51,770 nucleotides of DNA. Origin: Deltaproteobacteria bacterium. GTDB taxonomy: Bacteria; Lernaellota; Lernaellaia; JACKCT01. Below, piece after piece: positions 44,272-51,770 of the stretch. The notes under the pieces are model-generated. The model was not told the DNA's origin. It did not search any database and worked only from the letters and a program-made list of their open reading frames with translations. The stretch lies in the NCBI GenBank assembly GCA_020845895.1, contig JADLEX010000011.1, positions 1-51,770 on the forward strand. Direction: 5' to 3'. Within the stretch, counting starts at the first letter, position 1. The number at the start of each line of letters is the position of its first letter. Made by a program: the position numbers and the translations under genes.

Positions 44272-44847
44272 TCAAAACTCCACGCGGATGTACACGGCCT
44301 GCGGCACGAGCTGGTAGGTTTCGTAAAAGGTCTCCAAATCCAGATTCTCCGCATCGAGGACAAACTCACTCGCCGTGGGGTCCGTGGACCACAAATCGGG
44401 CTGCTCGCCGAACGTGGAATTGAGCGTCCCGGCGCGAAAGTCGCGTCCCAAAACGAGCGATCCGCGAAATCGGTTGCTCTCAACGCCGAGAATTGGGGCG
44501 CCGCCGGAAATCGGCCGAAAGAAAAAGTCGCTGGAAAGCGCCGGCTCCGCCGGTTCGTTGGTCGGTTCCGCGGCGCTCGCGGGGATGGGGGGCGCGTCGA
44601 ATCGGTCACCGCCCGAAAAACTCCAACGGAGAAATTTTTCGAAGGAGGACTGCGAGTCGAGAATCGGTCCGCTCCACGAACGCGGCAGAATCCCGATAAA
44701 TTTTTTCGTGACCGCGAACAGCCGAATCGGTTTTTCCTCTTCCTTTTCGTTCGCCTCGCCATCGTCCGCTTTCGAGTTCGAGGCGAACGCGATGATCGCG
44801 AGAGTGCCGAGCGCAAGGACCACAATTCGAAGAGAGCGCGTCGTCAT
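44272..44847 (-). CDS. Exported hypothetical protein
   Basis: This 191-residue protein has a signal peptide (RIVVLALGTLAIIAFASNSKA), an acidic stretch and then a region with WSFSGGDRFDAPPIPAS and Pro-rich linkers. It ends with LETFYETYQLVPQAVYIRVEF, whose final aromatic residue (VEF) is typical of outer-membrane-inserted proteins. I do not recognise a family. It lies 89 bp after the PilZ gene on the same strand. Confidence 0.6.
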   Translation of the reverse strand: MTTRSLRIVVLALGTLAIIAFASNSKADDGEANEKEEEKPIRLFAVTKKFIGILPRSWSGPILDSQSSFEKFLRWSFSGGDRFDAPPIPASAAEPTNEPAEPALSSDFFFRPISGGAPILGVESNRFRGSLVLGRDFRAGTLNSTFGEQPDLWSTDPTASEFVLDAENLDLETFYETYQLVPQAVYIRVEF

Positions 44848-44936
44848 GCGGCTTCAGCTCGGCTCGTTCGTTCGGCCCGTCGATCCAGCTCGCATTGTCC
44901 CGAATCCGAGCCCGATCCGGCCACGTCTTGACGCGA

Positions 44937-45671
44937 TCAGGGCTCGTCGACCTCGATCTCGATATCGATCTCGGGCGGCTTGGGAATGTCCGAAGGCCAA
45001 TGGAAGTGGAACAGGGATTCGAGCTGCTTGATGTAGTCGGCGAACCGCTCGGCGTCGCCGGATCGGAACGAAATGATCTTCACGCCCGCGCCGTATGGAT
45101 GATCGAAATCGTCGGCGTCGCATTCGAAACTGGTGACGACTTCGACGAGGCAGCGCAGCGGATCGAGCAGTCCCGAGCCCTGCAAATCGACCTCGTACTG
45201 CGCGCCGACCGGAAGCGGCGAACCGGTGCGGATGTACAGCCCTTCGGCGGAGATGTCCTGTGTGGCCGCGTCGAGCAGATCCATCACGTCGTCGTTCGAC
45301 ACGACGAGCGAGTCCGCGAAGCGCCGGTGCGCGCGGCGTTCGTACTCGCGGCGCATCAGCGATTCGATGTAGGCGCCATACTCTTCCGGGGGATTATTGA
45401 GACGCACCCCCAGATGCCAGCGGTTCCGGGAGAGCTTGGGCAATTCGCGACGCCACACGAGATGACCGGCGAGCTTGAGCGTCTTGTGCTCGGGGACGTT
45501 GAGGGAAATCGCGAGCGCGTCGCCCAGCGCGATGTCGCGATTGCAGGTCATCCCCATGCCGCCTTTCGCGACGTCCACGATGAACCCGAGAAACTGGACA
45601 TATCCATGCTGGACGACGGCCAGGAGGTTCTTGGACACGCGAACCTGACGACGATGATCGGAGCCGGACAT
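44937..45671 (-). CDS. Double PilZ-domain protein
   Basis: This 244-residue protein has two tandem PilZ-like domains. The first has RRQVR near the start, then IVDVAKGGMGMTC (the D/NXSXXG motif has Ala for Ser). The second has RRAHRR and TQDISAEGLYIRTG, a canonical pair for c-di-GMP binding. Start ATG 45671 (MSGSDHRR) is preferred over an in-frame TTG four codons upstream. It is a c-di-GMP effector that could influence flagellar, pilus or other motility. It diverges from the TetR gene. Confidence 0.82.
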   Translation of the reverse strand: MSGSDHRRQVRVSKNLLAVVQHGYVQFLGFIVDVAKGGMGMTCNRDIALGDALAISLNVPEHKTLKLAGHLVWRRELPKLSRNRWHLGVRLNNPPEEYGAYIESLMRREYERRAHRRFADSLVVSNDDVMDLLDAATQDISAEGLYIRTGSPLPVGAQYEVDLQGSGLLDPLRCLVEVVTSFECDADDFDHPYGAGVKIISFRSGDAERFADYIKQLESLFHFHWPSDIPKPPEIDIEIEVDEP

Positions 45672-45842
45672 CGACAACCTCAACGAAAAAGCAATGGCGA
45701 TTGCTTAACCCAAGCGACCGGTGGTGGCAAGAACGGACGGCGTCCGTCCGGAACAACCCCGCGTTTTGATCGGGCGTTCGGATTTGAACGGATCTTCAAA
45801 AAGTCTTTACAGATCCGGGCAAGTCTCCGAATATGCCCATTC

Positions 45843-45865
45843 CGAACCGGCGGGCTGCCGGTTCG
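45843..45865. promoter_or_regulatory. 23-bp inverted repeat upstream of TetR gene
   Basis: CGAACCGGC-GGGCT-GCCGGTTCG is a perfect 9-bp inverted repeat with a 5-bp spacer. It lies 21 bp before the TetR ATG at 45887. TetR-family regulators usually bind such palindromes near their own promoters, so this is a candidate autoregulatory operator. Confidence 0.5.
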
Positions 45866-45886
45866 CGGATCGACGGGTCCTACGAG

Positions 45887-46531
45887 ATGCCCAAGACCAC
45901 GTTCGGCCAGTTGCCCGATCGGCAGAAGAAGAAAATCGTGCGGGTCTGCACGCGACTGTTCGCCACGCACGGCTACGCCCACACCAGCCTGAAGATGATC
46001 AACAAGGACCTGCGCGTCGCCGACGGCTATCTCTACTACTACTTCGACGGCAAGGAAGACCTGACGAAGTGGGTCATCGATCGCGGTTTGGAGATCGCGC
46101 AGGAGCACTTCGAAAAGCACGTCACCGAAAAAAAGCCGGAAGGTCTTTACGAATTCTACAAGCTCGCCGTGCTGCAGGGCGTCCGGTTCATCCGCGACTT
46201 TCCGGACCTCTACGGGGCGTATTCGCAACTCGTGAACGAGCCGAATTTGCCGCTCGCGGACTGGCTGGCCGAGAAGATCGCGTGGATCGACGGCTACTAT
46301 CGGGAAGCGATTGATCGTGAAGTCGAACAGGGTCGCGTGCGCTCCGACCTCCCGCCCAATCTGGTCGTGATGCTTCTCGACGTGGTCAACACGCGAATCC
46401 AGGAATTCGTCTTTCGGCCCGAACTCGACCCCCTCGGCGTGGCCTCGATGGAAGAAGACGCGCTCGCGGAACTGGTTGACAAACTGATCGCCGTTTTCCG
46501 GCGCGGCCTGCGCCCCGCGTCGGGTGCGTGA
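45887..46531 (+). CDS. TetR-family transcriptional regulator
   Basis: This is a 214-residue regulator. The N-terminal helix-turn-helix region has KIVRVCTRLFATHGYAHTSL, INKDLRVADGYLYYYFDGKED, matching the TetR_N domain, followed by a long helical ligand-binding domain (about 70-210) with LAVLQGVRFIRDFPDLYGAY. A longer start at 45833 would place the inverted repeat at 45843-45865 inside the coding region, so ATG 45887 is preferred. Its ligand and targets are unknown; the FadR-like operator at 17444 is for a TetR-family protein of this kind, but the link is only a hypothesis. Confidence 0.85.
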   Translation: MPKTTFGQLPDRQKKKIVRVCTRLFATHGYAHTSLKMINKDLRVADGYLYYYFDGKEDLTKWVIDRGLEIAQEHFEKHVTEKKPEGLYEFYKLAVLQGVRFIRDFPDLYGAYSQLVNEPNLPLADWLAEKIAWIDGYYREAIDREVEQGRVRSDLPPNLVVMLLDVVNTRIQEFVFRPELDPLGVASMEEDALAELVDKLIAVFRRGLRPASGA

Positions 46532-46580
46532 ACGATCCAAGGCCGTGGAAAAACGGGCGTTTCGAAGGCGCTTCCAAAGG

Positions 46581-46609
46581 TTGACGCTCGTAGGGAAACC
46601 ACGTTAAAT
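46581..46609 (+). promoter_or_regulatory. Predicted promoter of the outer-membrane barrel gene
   Basis: TTGACG (46581-46586), a 17-bp spacer and TTAAAT (46604-46609) give a good sigma-70 match upstream of the gene beginning at 46731. The transcript would have a leader of about 115 nt. Confidence 0.5.
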
Positions 46610-46730
46610 CACGCGGGCGCAACGGGTGCGCGTTTCGCGCCGTCGCCCGCTCAACGTCGGCATGAGACCCGGTGATCGGTATGAGTTTCGGTGGGAAATG
46701 AGTCCGCTCCGGTCGGACGAGGGGGATTCC

Positions 46731-47705
46731 GTGGCTTTTCGTATCGAGAAATGCGTGTCGTTCCGCGTGACGCTCGCCGCGATCATCGTGGCGGTCGCGG
46801 CGGTGTGCGTTCTTTCCGTAACCGCCGACACCGCCGAGGCGCAGGTTCTGAACCCGAATCGTCACGTCTACGACAAAAACATCTACTACTTCCAGCCGCC
46901 GTCGGACGGCAGCGGTCTGATCGTCACATGGGGTTCGGAACCGATCGGCAACTTCGGCATCCACGCGGGCGCAATGGTCGACTACGCGCACCGGCCGATG
47001 GAATACACGGACCCGCAGGACAAGGTGAAAACCGTCATCTACAACCAGACGGCGGTCAACGGGATGTTCGGCGTCGGCCTGTGGCACGCGATCAACGTCA
47101 GCGGGGCGTTTGTGCAGGTGCCGTCGCGATCATTCAATTCGCGCTACCAGGACATCTACGAGTGGAAGGAAGCCGTTACGGGCGACGCCCGCGTCGCGGC
47201 CAAATACATGTTGTTCAACCGGCGCGAGGACGGCATGGGCATCGCCCTCGTCGGCGAACTCGGAATCCCGACGGGCGAGGAAGAAAACTTCGTCTCCGAC
47301 GAGCAGATGACCTTCCTGCCGCGCCTCGTCATCGACTGGGGCAACGAGTGGTACACGCTCGCCCTCAACGGCGGCTACAAGCTTTACACGGAAGAGATCG
47401 ACGGCGGCCTCTTCCGGATTCCGACCGGCAACGAATTCGTGGGCAGCGCGGGCGTGACCTTCCGCATGTTCCGGGTGCTGGAGCTCGTCGGCGACTACCA
47501 GATGCGCATGTACGAGGGCGAGAGCGACATGTCGAAGGCTTATATGGAAGCTTTCGGAGCGATCCGTACCACGTTTTTCGTGAACAACCCGCTGCGCTTC
47601 ACCTTCGGCGGATCGGCGGGGCTCACGGACGGCGTCGGCACGCCGATTTCGCGCGTGTACGGCGGATTCAGCTTCTTCTTCCGGGAAATCGGCAGGCCGC
47701 GCTGA
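46731..47705 (+). CDS. Outer-membrane beta-barrel protein
   Basis: This 324-residue protein has a signal peptide (FRVTLAAIIVAVAAVCVLS to TAEAQ) and then alternating amphipathic strands: GLIVTWGSEPIGNFGIHAGA, GMFGVGLWHAINVSGAFVQV, ARVAAKYMLFNRREDGMGIA and a final RVYGGFSFFFREIGRPR. The 'VGLWHAINVS...RVAAKYMLFNRREDGMGIALV' pattern resembles the barrel of myxobacterial OmpA-family proteins, but the peptidoglycan-binding domain is absent. Start GTG 46731 is chosen because GAGGGGG precedes it and the signal peptide follows; an ATG at 46626 has no such sites. Confidence 0.75.
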   Translation: MAFRIEKCVSFRVTLAAIIVAVAAVCVLSVTADTAEAQVLNPNRHVYDKNIYYFQPPSDGSGLIVTWGSEPIGNFGIHAGAMVDYAHRPMEYTDPQDKVKTVIYNQTAVNGMFGVGLWHAINVSGAFVQVPSRSFNSRYQDIYEWKEAVTGDARVAAKYMLFNRREDGMGIALVGELGIPTGEEENFVSDEQMTFLPRLVIDWGNEWYTLALNGGYKLYTEEIDGGLFRIPTGNEFVGSAGVTFRMFRVLELVGDYQMRMYEGESDMSKAYMEAFGAIRTTFFVNNPLRFTFGGSAGLTDGVGTPISRVYGGFSFFFREIGRPR

Positions 47706-47731
47706 CGCGATCCCAAGTCCGCGAGTCAAGA

Positions 47732-47761
47732 AGCCCCGGCGACGGATCGTCGGGGCTTTTT
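47732..47761 (+). terminator. Rho-independent terminator after outer-membrane barrel gene
   Basis: AGCCCC...GGGGCT with an inner CGACG/CGTCG stem (one bulged GG) is followed by five T. It overlaps the stop codon of the convergent glycosyltransferase gene at 47760. Confidence 0.75.
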
Positions 47762-49682
47762 ACATGCGCTCACGCAATGTTTCGAGCCCGGCGAGTAGCC
47801 GCGTGGCGCCGACCTCGAATCCCTTGTACAGCGCGGCGGTCTGCTTGAGGTTCATGATCGCCTGATTCTCGCGCGAGAGCCCGTCGTATTCGAAGACGGT
47901 GTTCGTGAGCAACAGGGATGTGTTGCACAGCGGCGTGAGCAGCGCGTCGAGTTCGCGCGCGACGGGAAGCGCCACCCGGTCGGCCCGCTCGCAAGCGGCG
48001 AGTGCCGCCTCGATCGCTCCAACGCGTTTGGCGGGTTTCTTCAGGCGGGACGACGTCTTTTCGAGCACGGCCAACAAATCCGTCGAAGCCTTCAGGAGAT
48101 CGCGCGTTCGTTCGATTGCGTGCCCGAGGCGCCCGAGAAACGCCTCTTCGTCGAAGGACTTCGCCGCGGCCAGCGATGCGATGCGATCGGTGAGATTTGC
48201 GTCCAGGGTGGGGAGCGTCGCGAGCACGTCGGCCAGAGGACGGTGGACGAAGCCCGCGATGTGCGCTCCGCCCTCGGTGCAGTTGTAGGCGGTGCGCCCA
48301 AGGCTCGTCACGGCCGAGACATTTTTCTCGAACCACATGAGGTAGTTGCGAAAATTCGCCCGCGTGAGAACGCGCTCGCCGTGCCAACCGGGAATCCAGG
48401 AGAATCCCCGACGCGACAACTCTTCATCGTCGTTCAGCGACTCGCGCACCGCGTCGGGCACGTCCTGGCCGGGCAGGGCGCCGACGCCCGTCGCGTGCAT
48501 CGCCCCGTCCGGAGAAAATGCGAGATCCTGTCCAACGAGGATGACGGGGTCGCACCCCAGATGCGCGGCGAAAGAGAACGCAGTCGTCGCCACGGACCCG
48601 CCGACCGCGATCTCGTCTCCCTTTCGTTCGACGGCCTCGGTAAGCCAGCCGAAACTCGCCGGCCGCCCCGTGTACCCGAACTTCGCGCGAAACGGCAGCT
48701 CCCAGAGCGCGGGGAAGGAATTCAGGTTCAGGACTCCGAAGGTCTTCGGAAGAAATTCGACGCCCTCGAACTGAAAACGAATGTCGTTGCTCTCAAGGGC
48801 GACCGCGAAGTCGGCAACGATTCCGAGGCGGTCGAGCTTTTTCAACGCCGTGCCCACCGCGATCACCAACACGCGGTCGCGGTGGGCGGCCAGATGCGTG
48901 ATGTTGTGGTCGAGCGATGGTCCCGCCGCGACGATCACCGCCGGGATGCCGCCGAACCGGTCGAAGAGTCGTGCGACGCCGGCGCTGCGTGCGTATGTCG
49001 GGAAATTGCGCACGGCATAGTCGAACCAAGTCCCCATCTTCACGAGCATCGTTTGCGAAAGCAAAAATGAATCGTTGACGAGCGTATTGATGCGCGCCTG
49101 AAAGTCCGCGTATGCCTCGGGATACGCCTTGGGATAGGCCGGCGCGGGGATGACCGCGAGATTCGGCTCCATCCGTTCGCGAAAATTCATCTGAAAGTAG
49201 AACTTGTCCAGGCGCGTCGTGAATCGGATACGTCCGCTTCGCGCCGATTCGACGAAGTCGTTCGTCCCGAGCGTGGCGGACAACACCCGTGCGTCGGGTT
49301 CGTAAACGTACACCTGCTCGAATCCCGCATCGAGCGCCGCCCGTGCGAGATAACCGCCCGCACTGCCGAAGACCGCGCAGATGGGCGCGATGTCGCCGCT
49401 GATGCCGGCGCGGTACTGTCCGATCGCCGTTTCGGCTTCACGTCGCGGCTCGTATCGGCTGCACAGCCAACGCCCCGACGCGACAACCGAATCTTGGCCC
49501 GACCGCGTGGGGACGAGACGGACGTCGTCATCGGGAGGCGCCAAAGCGCGAAGGTGATCCGCGGTCACGATATCCGCGGCTACGAGCGCATCGAGATTGC
49601 GTCGAAACAATCCGTGGTCGAAATACGCGGTCGGGCCCGAGCCGGGTGCGTCGTTCACGCCTGGGGCGGAAGGTTCCGCCAT
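47760..49682 (-). CDS. Maf-type flagellin glycosyltransferase (DUF115/MptE-like)
   Basis: This 640-residue protein has a central DUF115 domain (about 230-420) with GIPAVIVAAGPSLDHNITHL, VLVIAVGTALKKL and CDPVILVGQDLAFSPDGAMHAT, the motifs of the motility-associated factor (Maf) and MptE-like family. N- and C-terminal flanking regions are long and helical. Maf proteins transfer nonulosonic acids to flagellin in the cytoplasm. The call is supported by the divergent flaG and fliD genes 190 bp away. An MptE-like pyrophosphokinase activity is an alternative based on fold alone. Confidence 0.82.
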   Translation of the reverse strand: MAEPSAPGVNDAPGSGPTAYFDHGLFRRNLDALVAADIVTADHLRALAPPDDDVRLVPTRSGQDSVVASGRWLCSRYEPRREAETAIGQYRAGISGDIAPICAVFGSAGGYLARAALDAGFEQVYVYEPDARVLSATLGTNDFVESARSGRIRFTTRLDKFYFQMNFRERMEPNLAVIPAPAYPKAYPEAYADFQARINTLVNDSFLLSQTMLVKMGTWFDYAVRNFPTYARSAGVARLFDRFGGIPAVIVAAGPSLDHNITHLAAHRDRVLVIAVGTALKKLDRLGIVADFAVALESNDIRFQFEGVEFLPKTFGVLNLNSFPALWELPFRAKFGYTGRPASFGWLTEAVERKGDEIAVGGSVATTAFSFAAHLGCDPVILVGQDLAFSPDGAMHATGVGALPGQDVPDAVRESLNDDEELSRRGFSWIPGWHGERVLTRANFRNYLMWFEKNVSAVTSLGRTAYNCTEGGAHIAGFVHRPLADVLATLPTLDANLTDRIASLAAAKSFDEEAFLGRLGHAIERTRDLLKASTDLLAVLEKTSSRLKKPAKRVGAIEAALAACERADRVALPVARELDALLTPLCNTSLLLTNTVFEYDGLSRENQAIMNLKQTAALYKGFEVGATRLLAGLETLRERM

Positions 49683-49805
49683 TCGTCCTCCGGGAAAAGG
49701 TCCGTCAGGGCAAACATCATAACGCCGGGATCCAAGCGCGCCATAGATGGGGGAGAATCCGGAAGATTCGTGATCGCCAACGACGCGCGGTCGTTGCTTT
49801 TCGGC

Positions 49806-49833
49806 TCAAGCTTTGGAACTATACTTCCGATAA
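49806..49833 (+). promoter_or_regulatory. Candidate sigma-28 (FliA) promoter of flaG
   Basis: TCAAGCTT (49806-49813), a 12-bp spacer and TCCGATAA (49826-49833) match the enteric sigma-28 consensus TAAAGTTT-N11-GCCGATAA at 6/8 and 7/8, with one extra spacer base. It lies 39 bp before the flaG ATG. A weaker sigma-70 pair (TTGCTT at 49794 and TATACT at 49820, 20-bp spacing) overlaps it. Confidence 0.55.
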
Positions 49834-49872
49834 ACCGGTTTGGGAGACCATAGCCGGACAAGGAGGTGGGCT

Positions 49873-50226
49873 ATGATGATCGATAAAGTGAGCATGGTCA
49901 CACCTTTGAGCCGGGCGCAACACTTCGGGCCGAAAAGTGCCGAAGACAAGGATGCGACCGAGGAGCAGGTGAAAGATGCGGTAAAACCGGCCGCGTCGGA
50001 GCCAAAACCGGAGACTCGGGGCGAGTCGGACGTGAAAAACGTCGAATTCGCGGTCGGCGATCTCGCGGTTTCGTTCGAGATGGATCGGGAGATCAACCGC
50101 GTGGTCGTGACCGTGACCGACAAGGAGAGCGGAGAGGTGATCCGCGAAATTCCCGAGGAAGAGGTTCGGGAACTGGCGAAGCACCTCGCCGAGGTTTCGG
50201 GAAAACTGCTGAACCGGACGGTCTGA
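49873..50226 (+). CDS. flaG: Flagellar protein FlaG
   Basis: This 117-residue protein has a disordered N-terminus (residues 1-50) and the FlaG domain: VEFAVGDLAVSFEMDREINR, VVVTVTDKESGEVIREIPEE and VRELAKHLAEVSGKLLNR. FlaG affects filament length and often sits next to fliD. The ATG follows AAGGAGGTGGGCT, a very strong ribosome site. Tandem repeats begin at its stop codon. Confidence 0.92.
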   Translation: MMIDKVSMVTPLSRAQHFGPKSAEDKDATEEQVKDAVKPAASEPKPETRGESDVKNVEFAVGDLAVSFEMDREINRVVVTVTDKESGEVIREIPEEEVRELAKHLAEVSGKLLNRTV

Positions 50227-50280
50227 GCGCGAACCGTTATGCCTGAACGCGAACCGTTGTGTCTGAGCGCGAACCGTTGT
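50221..50280 (+). repeat. Three tandem 20-bp repeats after flaG
   Basis: Three copies with an exact 20-bp period: 50221-50240, 50241-50260 and 50261-50280, unit GTCTGAGCGCGAACCGTTGT. Copy 1 differs from copy 3 at one base and copy 2 at two bases. Copy 1 contains the flaG stop codon. The remaining spacer 50281-50395 holds the fliD ribosome site and nothing else clear. Confidence 0.85.
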
Positions 50281-50395
50281 GAGGGATGAACGGTCGGCTC
50301 GCAGTGATGAGCGGATCACCGAGAAGGACGCGCAGCCCGCGTTGCGGGAAACGCGAAACAGCGGCACGGACGCCTGACCGGGAAAGAGGACGCCA

Positions 50396-51770
50396 ATGTC
50401 GGGAGTGGGACTCGTCAGCGGGATCGACACCGCGACCCTGATTGCGCAGTTGATGGCCGTCGAGCGCAAGCCGCTCGTACGCCTCGAAAAAGCCAAGTCC
50501 AATCGCGAGGCGCAGCTCACGGTCCTGTCTGACCTTCGGACAAAGCTCGACAGCCTGCGCTCCAAGGTCACGTCGCTCAAAAGCGCCACCGCGTTTTCCA
50601 AGATCAACGCGAGCAGCTCCGACGAGGATCTCGTCACGATCAGCGCGACGGGTGCGGCGAGGACCGGCAGCCACACGATCAAGGTCGAGCAACTCGCGCA
50701 GGCGCACCAGAGCGTGAGCCAGGGGTTCGCGTCGTTCTCCGCCGCGATCGGGCAGGGGACCTTCCGCGTCAGCATCGAAGGCGAGGACCACGACATCACG
50801 GTCAACTCGTCCAATGCGACGCTGTCAGGCCTTCGCGACGCCATTAACGCGGCGGATTTCGGAGTCACCGCGTCGATCGTCAACGACGGCGGCGCAAATC
50901 CGTATCGACTCGTGCTCGCGTCGGACGAATCCGGCACCGAATACGCGCATGCGATCAGCCTGGTCGGATGGAGCGGCACGAGCCCGACGTTCACCGACGG
51001 GCTTGCGGGAGCCCCCGGTCAGCAGGCGCAAAACGCCCTGTTCGAATTCGACGGTCTCGATGTCGTGAAGTCGTCGAACGAGGTCGACGATCTGATCGAG
51101 GGCGTCACGGTCTTTTTACACGACATCGACACCGAGAAAACCGTCAATCTGCGCTTCACGAGCAACACCAGCGCGGTCAAAAAGAGCATCGAGGATTTCG
51201 TTTCGGCCTACAACGAAACCGTGACCTACCTCGACGGCAAACTCGGCACGGATTCGATGAAGGGAGATTTCACCCTTCGCCGCATCAAGAGCGAGCTGTC
51301 GTCGATCATTTCGAACGGCAATCCGAACACCGGCACGGACTACAAGCTGATGTCGCAGATCGGCGTCAGCCAATCGAGCGGCAAGCTGGTGATCGACGAC
51401 GAGGATCTTCAGGAAGCGCTCGAAGACCACTTCGACGAGGTCGTGAAAATCTTCACGACGCAGGGCACGGCCACCGACTCCAAGGTCGGCTACGTCAACA
51501 GCACGTCAAAGACCGCCGCCGGCACGTACGGCGTGGTCATCACCGGCGTGGGAGCGAACCTCGCCGGCACGATCGGCGGGTACGCGACAACCCGTTATTC
51601 CGAAAACCTGCTGATCGGCGCGACCGGCACGCCGGTCGAAGGACTGATGGTCCGGTTCGATGGCGACACGCCGGGAACCTACGGAAACATCACCGTCGGC
51701 GTCGGCGTGATGGAGTCGCTGGAGCGCCGGCTTTCGAGTTACACGTCGTATGCCGACGGACTGCTGAAAA
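50396..51770 (+). CDS. fliD: Flagellar hook-associated protein 2 (filament cap), 3' end outside window
   Basis: Open to the right edge, with 458 codons visible. The N-terminus GVGLVSGIDTATLIAQLMAV is the FliD_N signature, followed by coiled-coil LEKAKSNREAQLTVLSDLRT. A later FliD_C block includes DDLIEGVTVFLHDIDTEKTV and IEDFVSAYNETVTYLDGKLG. FliD caps the filament and guides flagellin polymerisation. Start ATG 50396 follows GGGAAAGAGGACGCCA. It is downstream of flaG, the usual order. The C-terminal coiled-coil segment lies outside the window. Confidence 0.95.
   Translation, partial: MSGVGLVSGIDTATLIAQLMAVERKPLVRLEKAKSNREAQLTVLSDLRTKLDSLRSKVTSLKSATAFSKINASSSDEDLVTISATGAARTGSHTIKVEQLAQAHQSVSQGFASFSAAIGQGTFRVSIEGEDHDITVNSSNATLSGLRDAINAADFGVTASIVNDGGANPYRLVLASDESGTEYAHAISLVGWSGTSPTFTDGLAGAPGQQAQNALFEFDGLDVVKSSNEVDDLIEGVTVFLHDIDTEKTVNLRFTSNTSAVKKSIEDFVSAYNETVTYLDGKLGTDSMKGDFTLRRIKSELSSIISNGNPNTGTDYKLMSQIGVSQSSGKLVIDDEDLQEALEDHFDEVVKIFTTQGTATDSKVGYVNSTSKTAAGTYGVVITGVGANLAGTIGGYATTRYSENLLIGATGTPVEGLMVRFDGDTPGTYGNITVGVGVMESLERRLSSYTSYADGLLK

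Noticed and set aside
49794-49825. A sigma-70 promoter TTGCTT-TATACT upstream of flaG.
   Set aside because: The 20-bp spacing is too long; the overlapping sigma-28-like pair fits better.
50221-50280. A CRISPR array.
   Set aside because: The three copies are directly adjacent with no spacers and no cas genes are present.

Overview
The window is a gapless stretch of high-GC bacterial chromosome with dense, conventional gene packing: many ATGA/GTGA overlaps, several GTG and TTG starts, and no insertion sequences, phage genes, CRISPR arrays or rRNA. The cell is Gram-negative (outer-membrane barrel, ExbB/ExbD, lipoprotein and Tat signals) and flagellated (FlaG, FliD and a Maf-type flagellin glycosyltransferase). 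It can oxidise fatty acids and proline and carries a periplasmic molybdopterin sulfur-type oxidoreductase. This mix fits a deltaproteobacterial or Myxococcota-like lineage, or a related candidate phylum. That placement is inference; no rRNA is present to settle it.

Layout. 1-2136: nitrogen assimilation (end of one glutamine synthetase, PII, then GlnA). 2378-5527: large membrane PAS hybrid histidine kinase. 5590-8278: zinc-ribbon membrane protein, lipoprotein, PHP phosphoesterase and CoaE. 8358-10862 (minus): TPR protein, family-2 glycosyltransferase and DsbA-like thiol protein. 11016-17354: catabolic operon with P5C dehydrogenase, a three-gene SoxA/HcnAB-like, BFD-like and DadA-like flavoprotein set (probably a multi-subunit proline dehydrogenase), an exported protein, an inositol-phosphatase family enzyme and a HEPN protein. 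17579-21196: fadN-fadA type beta-oxidation pair behind a near-perfect FadR-like operator. 21378-22142: TadA and two tRNA-Ser genes. 22161-28303 (minus): paired exported beta-rich proteins, Mog, an ExbB/ExbD/ExbD proton-channel set, MiaA and Xth.

28564-34072 is the most distinctive block: a Tat-exported molybdopterin subunit, a four-cluster ferredoxin, two YeeE/YedE sulfur-transport proteins (the second fused to a rhodanese-like domain without its catalytic Cys and ending in a Lys-rich tail with a penultimate Cys) and an NrfD/PsrC membrane anchor. It looks like a respiratory sulfur-compound reductase or oxidase coupled to a sulfur-anion transporter. 34262-36924 follows with a radical SAM enzyme of unusual CX10CX2C spacing and a zinc-ribbon membrane protein.

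36946-40020: small membrane protein, long-chain acyl-CoA synthetase and ThpR. 40047-43831: envelope-stress themes (PspA with a PAS/degenerate-GGDEF protein, diverging from an ECF sigma factor, putative anti-sigma and CpxP-like protein). 43951-47705: small zinc-ribbon protein, exported protein, double-PilZ protein, TetR regulator and an outer-membrane barrel. 47760-51770: Maf-like glycosyltransferase diverging from flaG and fliD, with a sigma-28-like promoter and three tandem 20-bp repeats between flaG and fliD. Fatty-acid genes (fadN-fadA, acyl-CoA synthetase) and a TetR regulator lie in the same window but are not adjacent.
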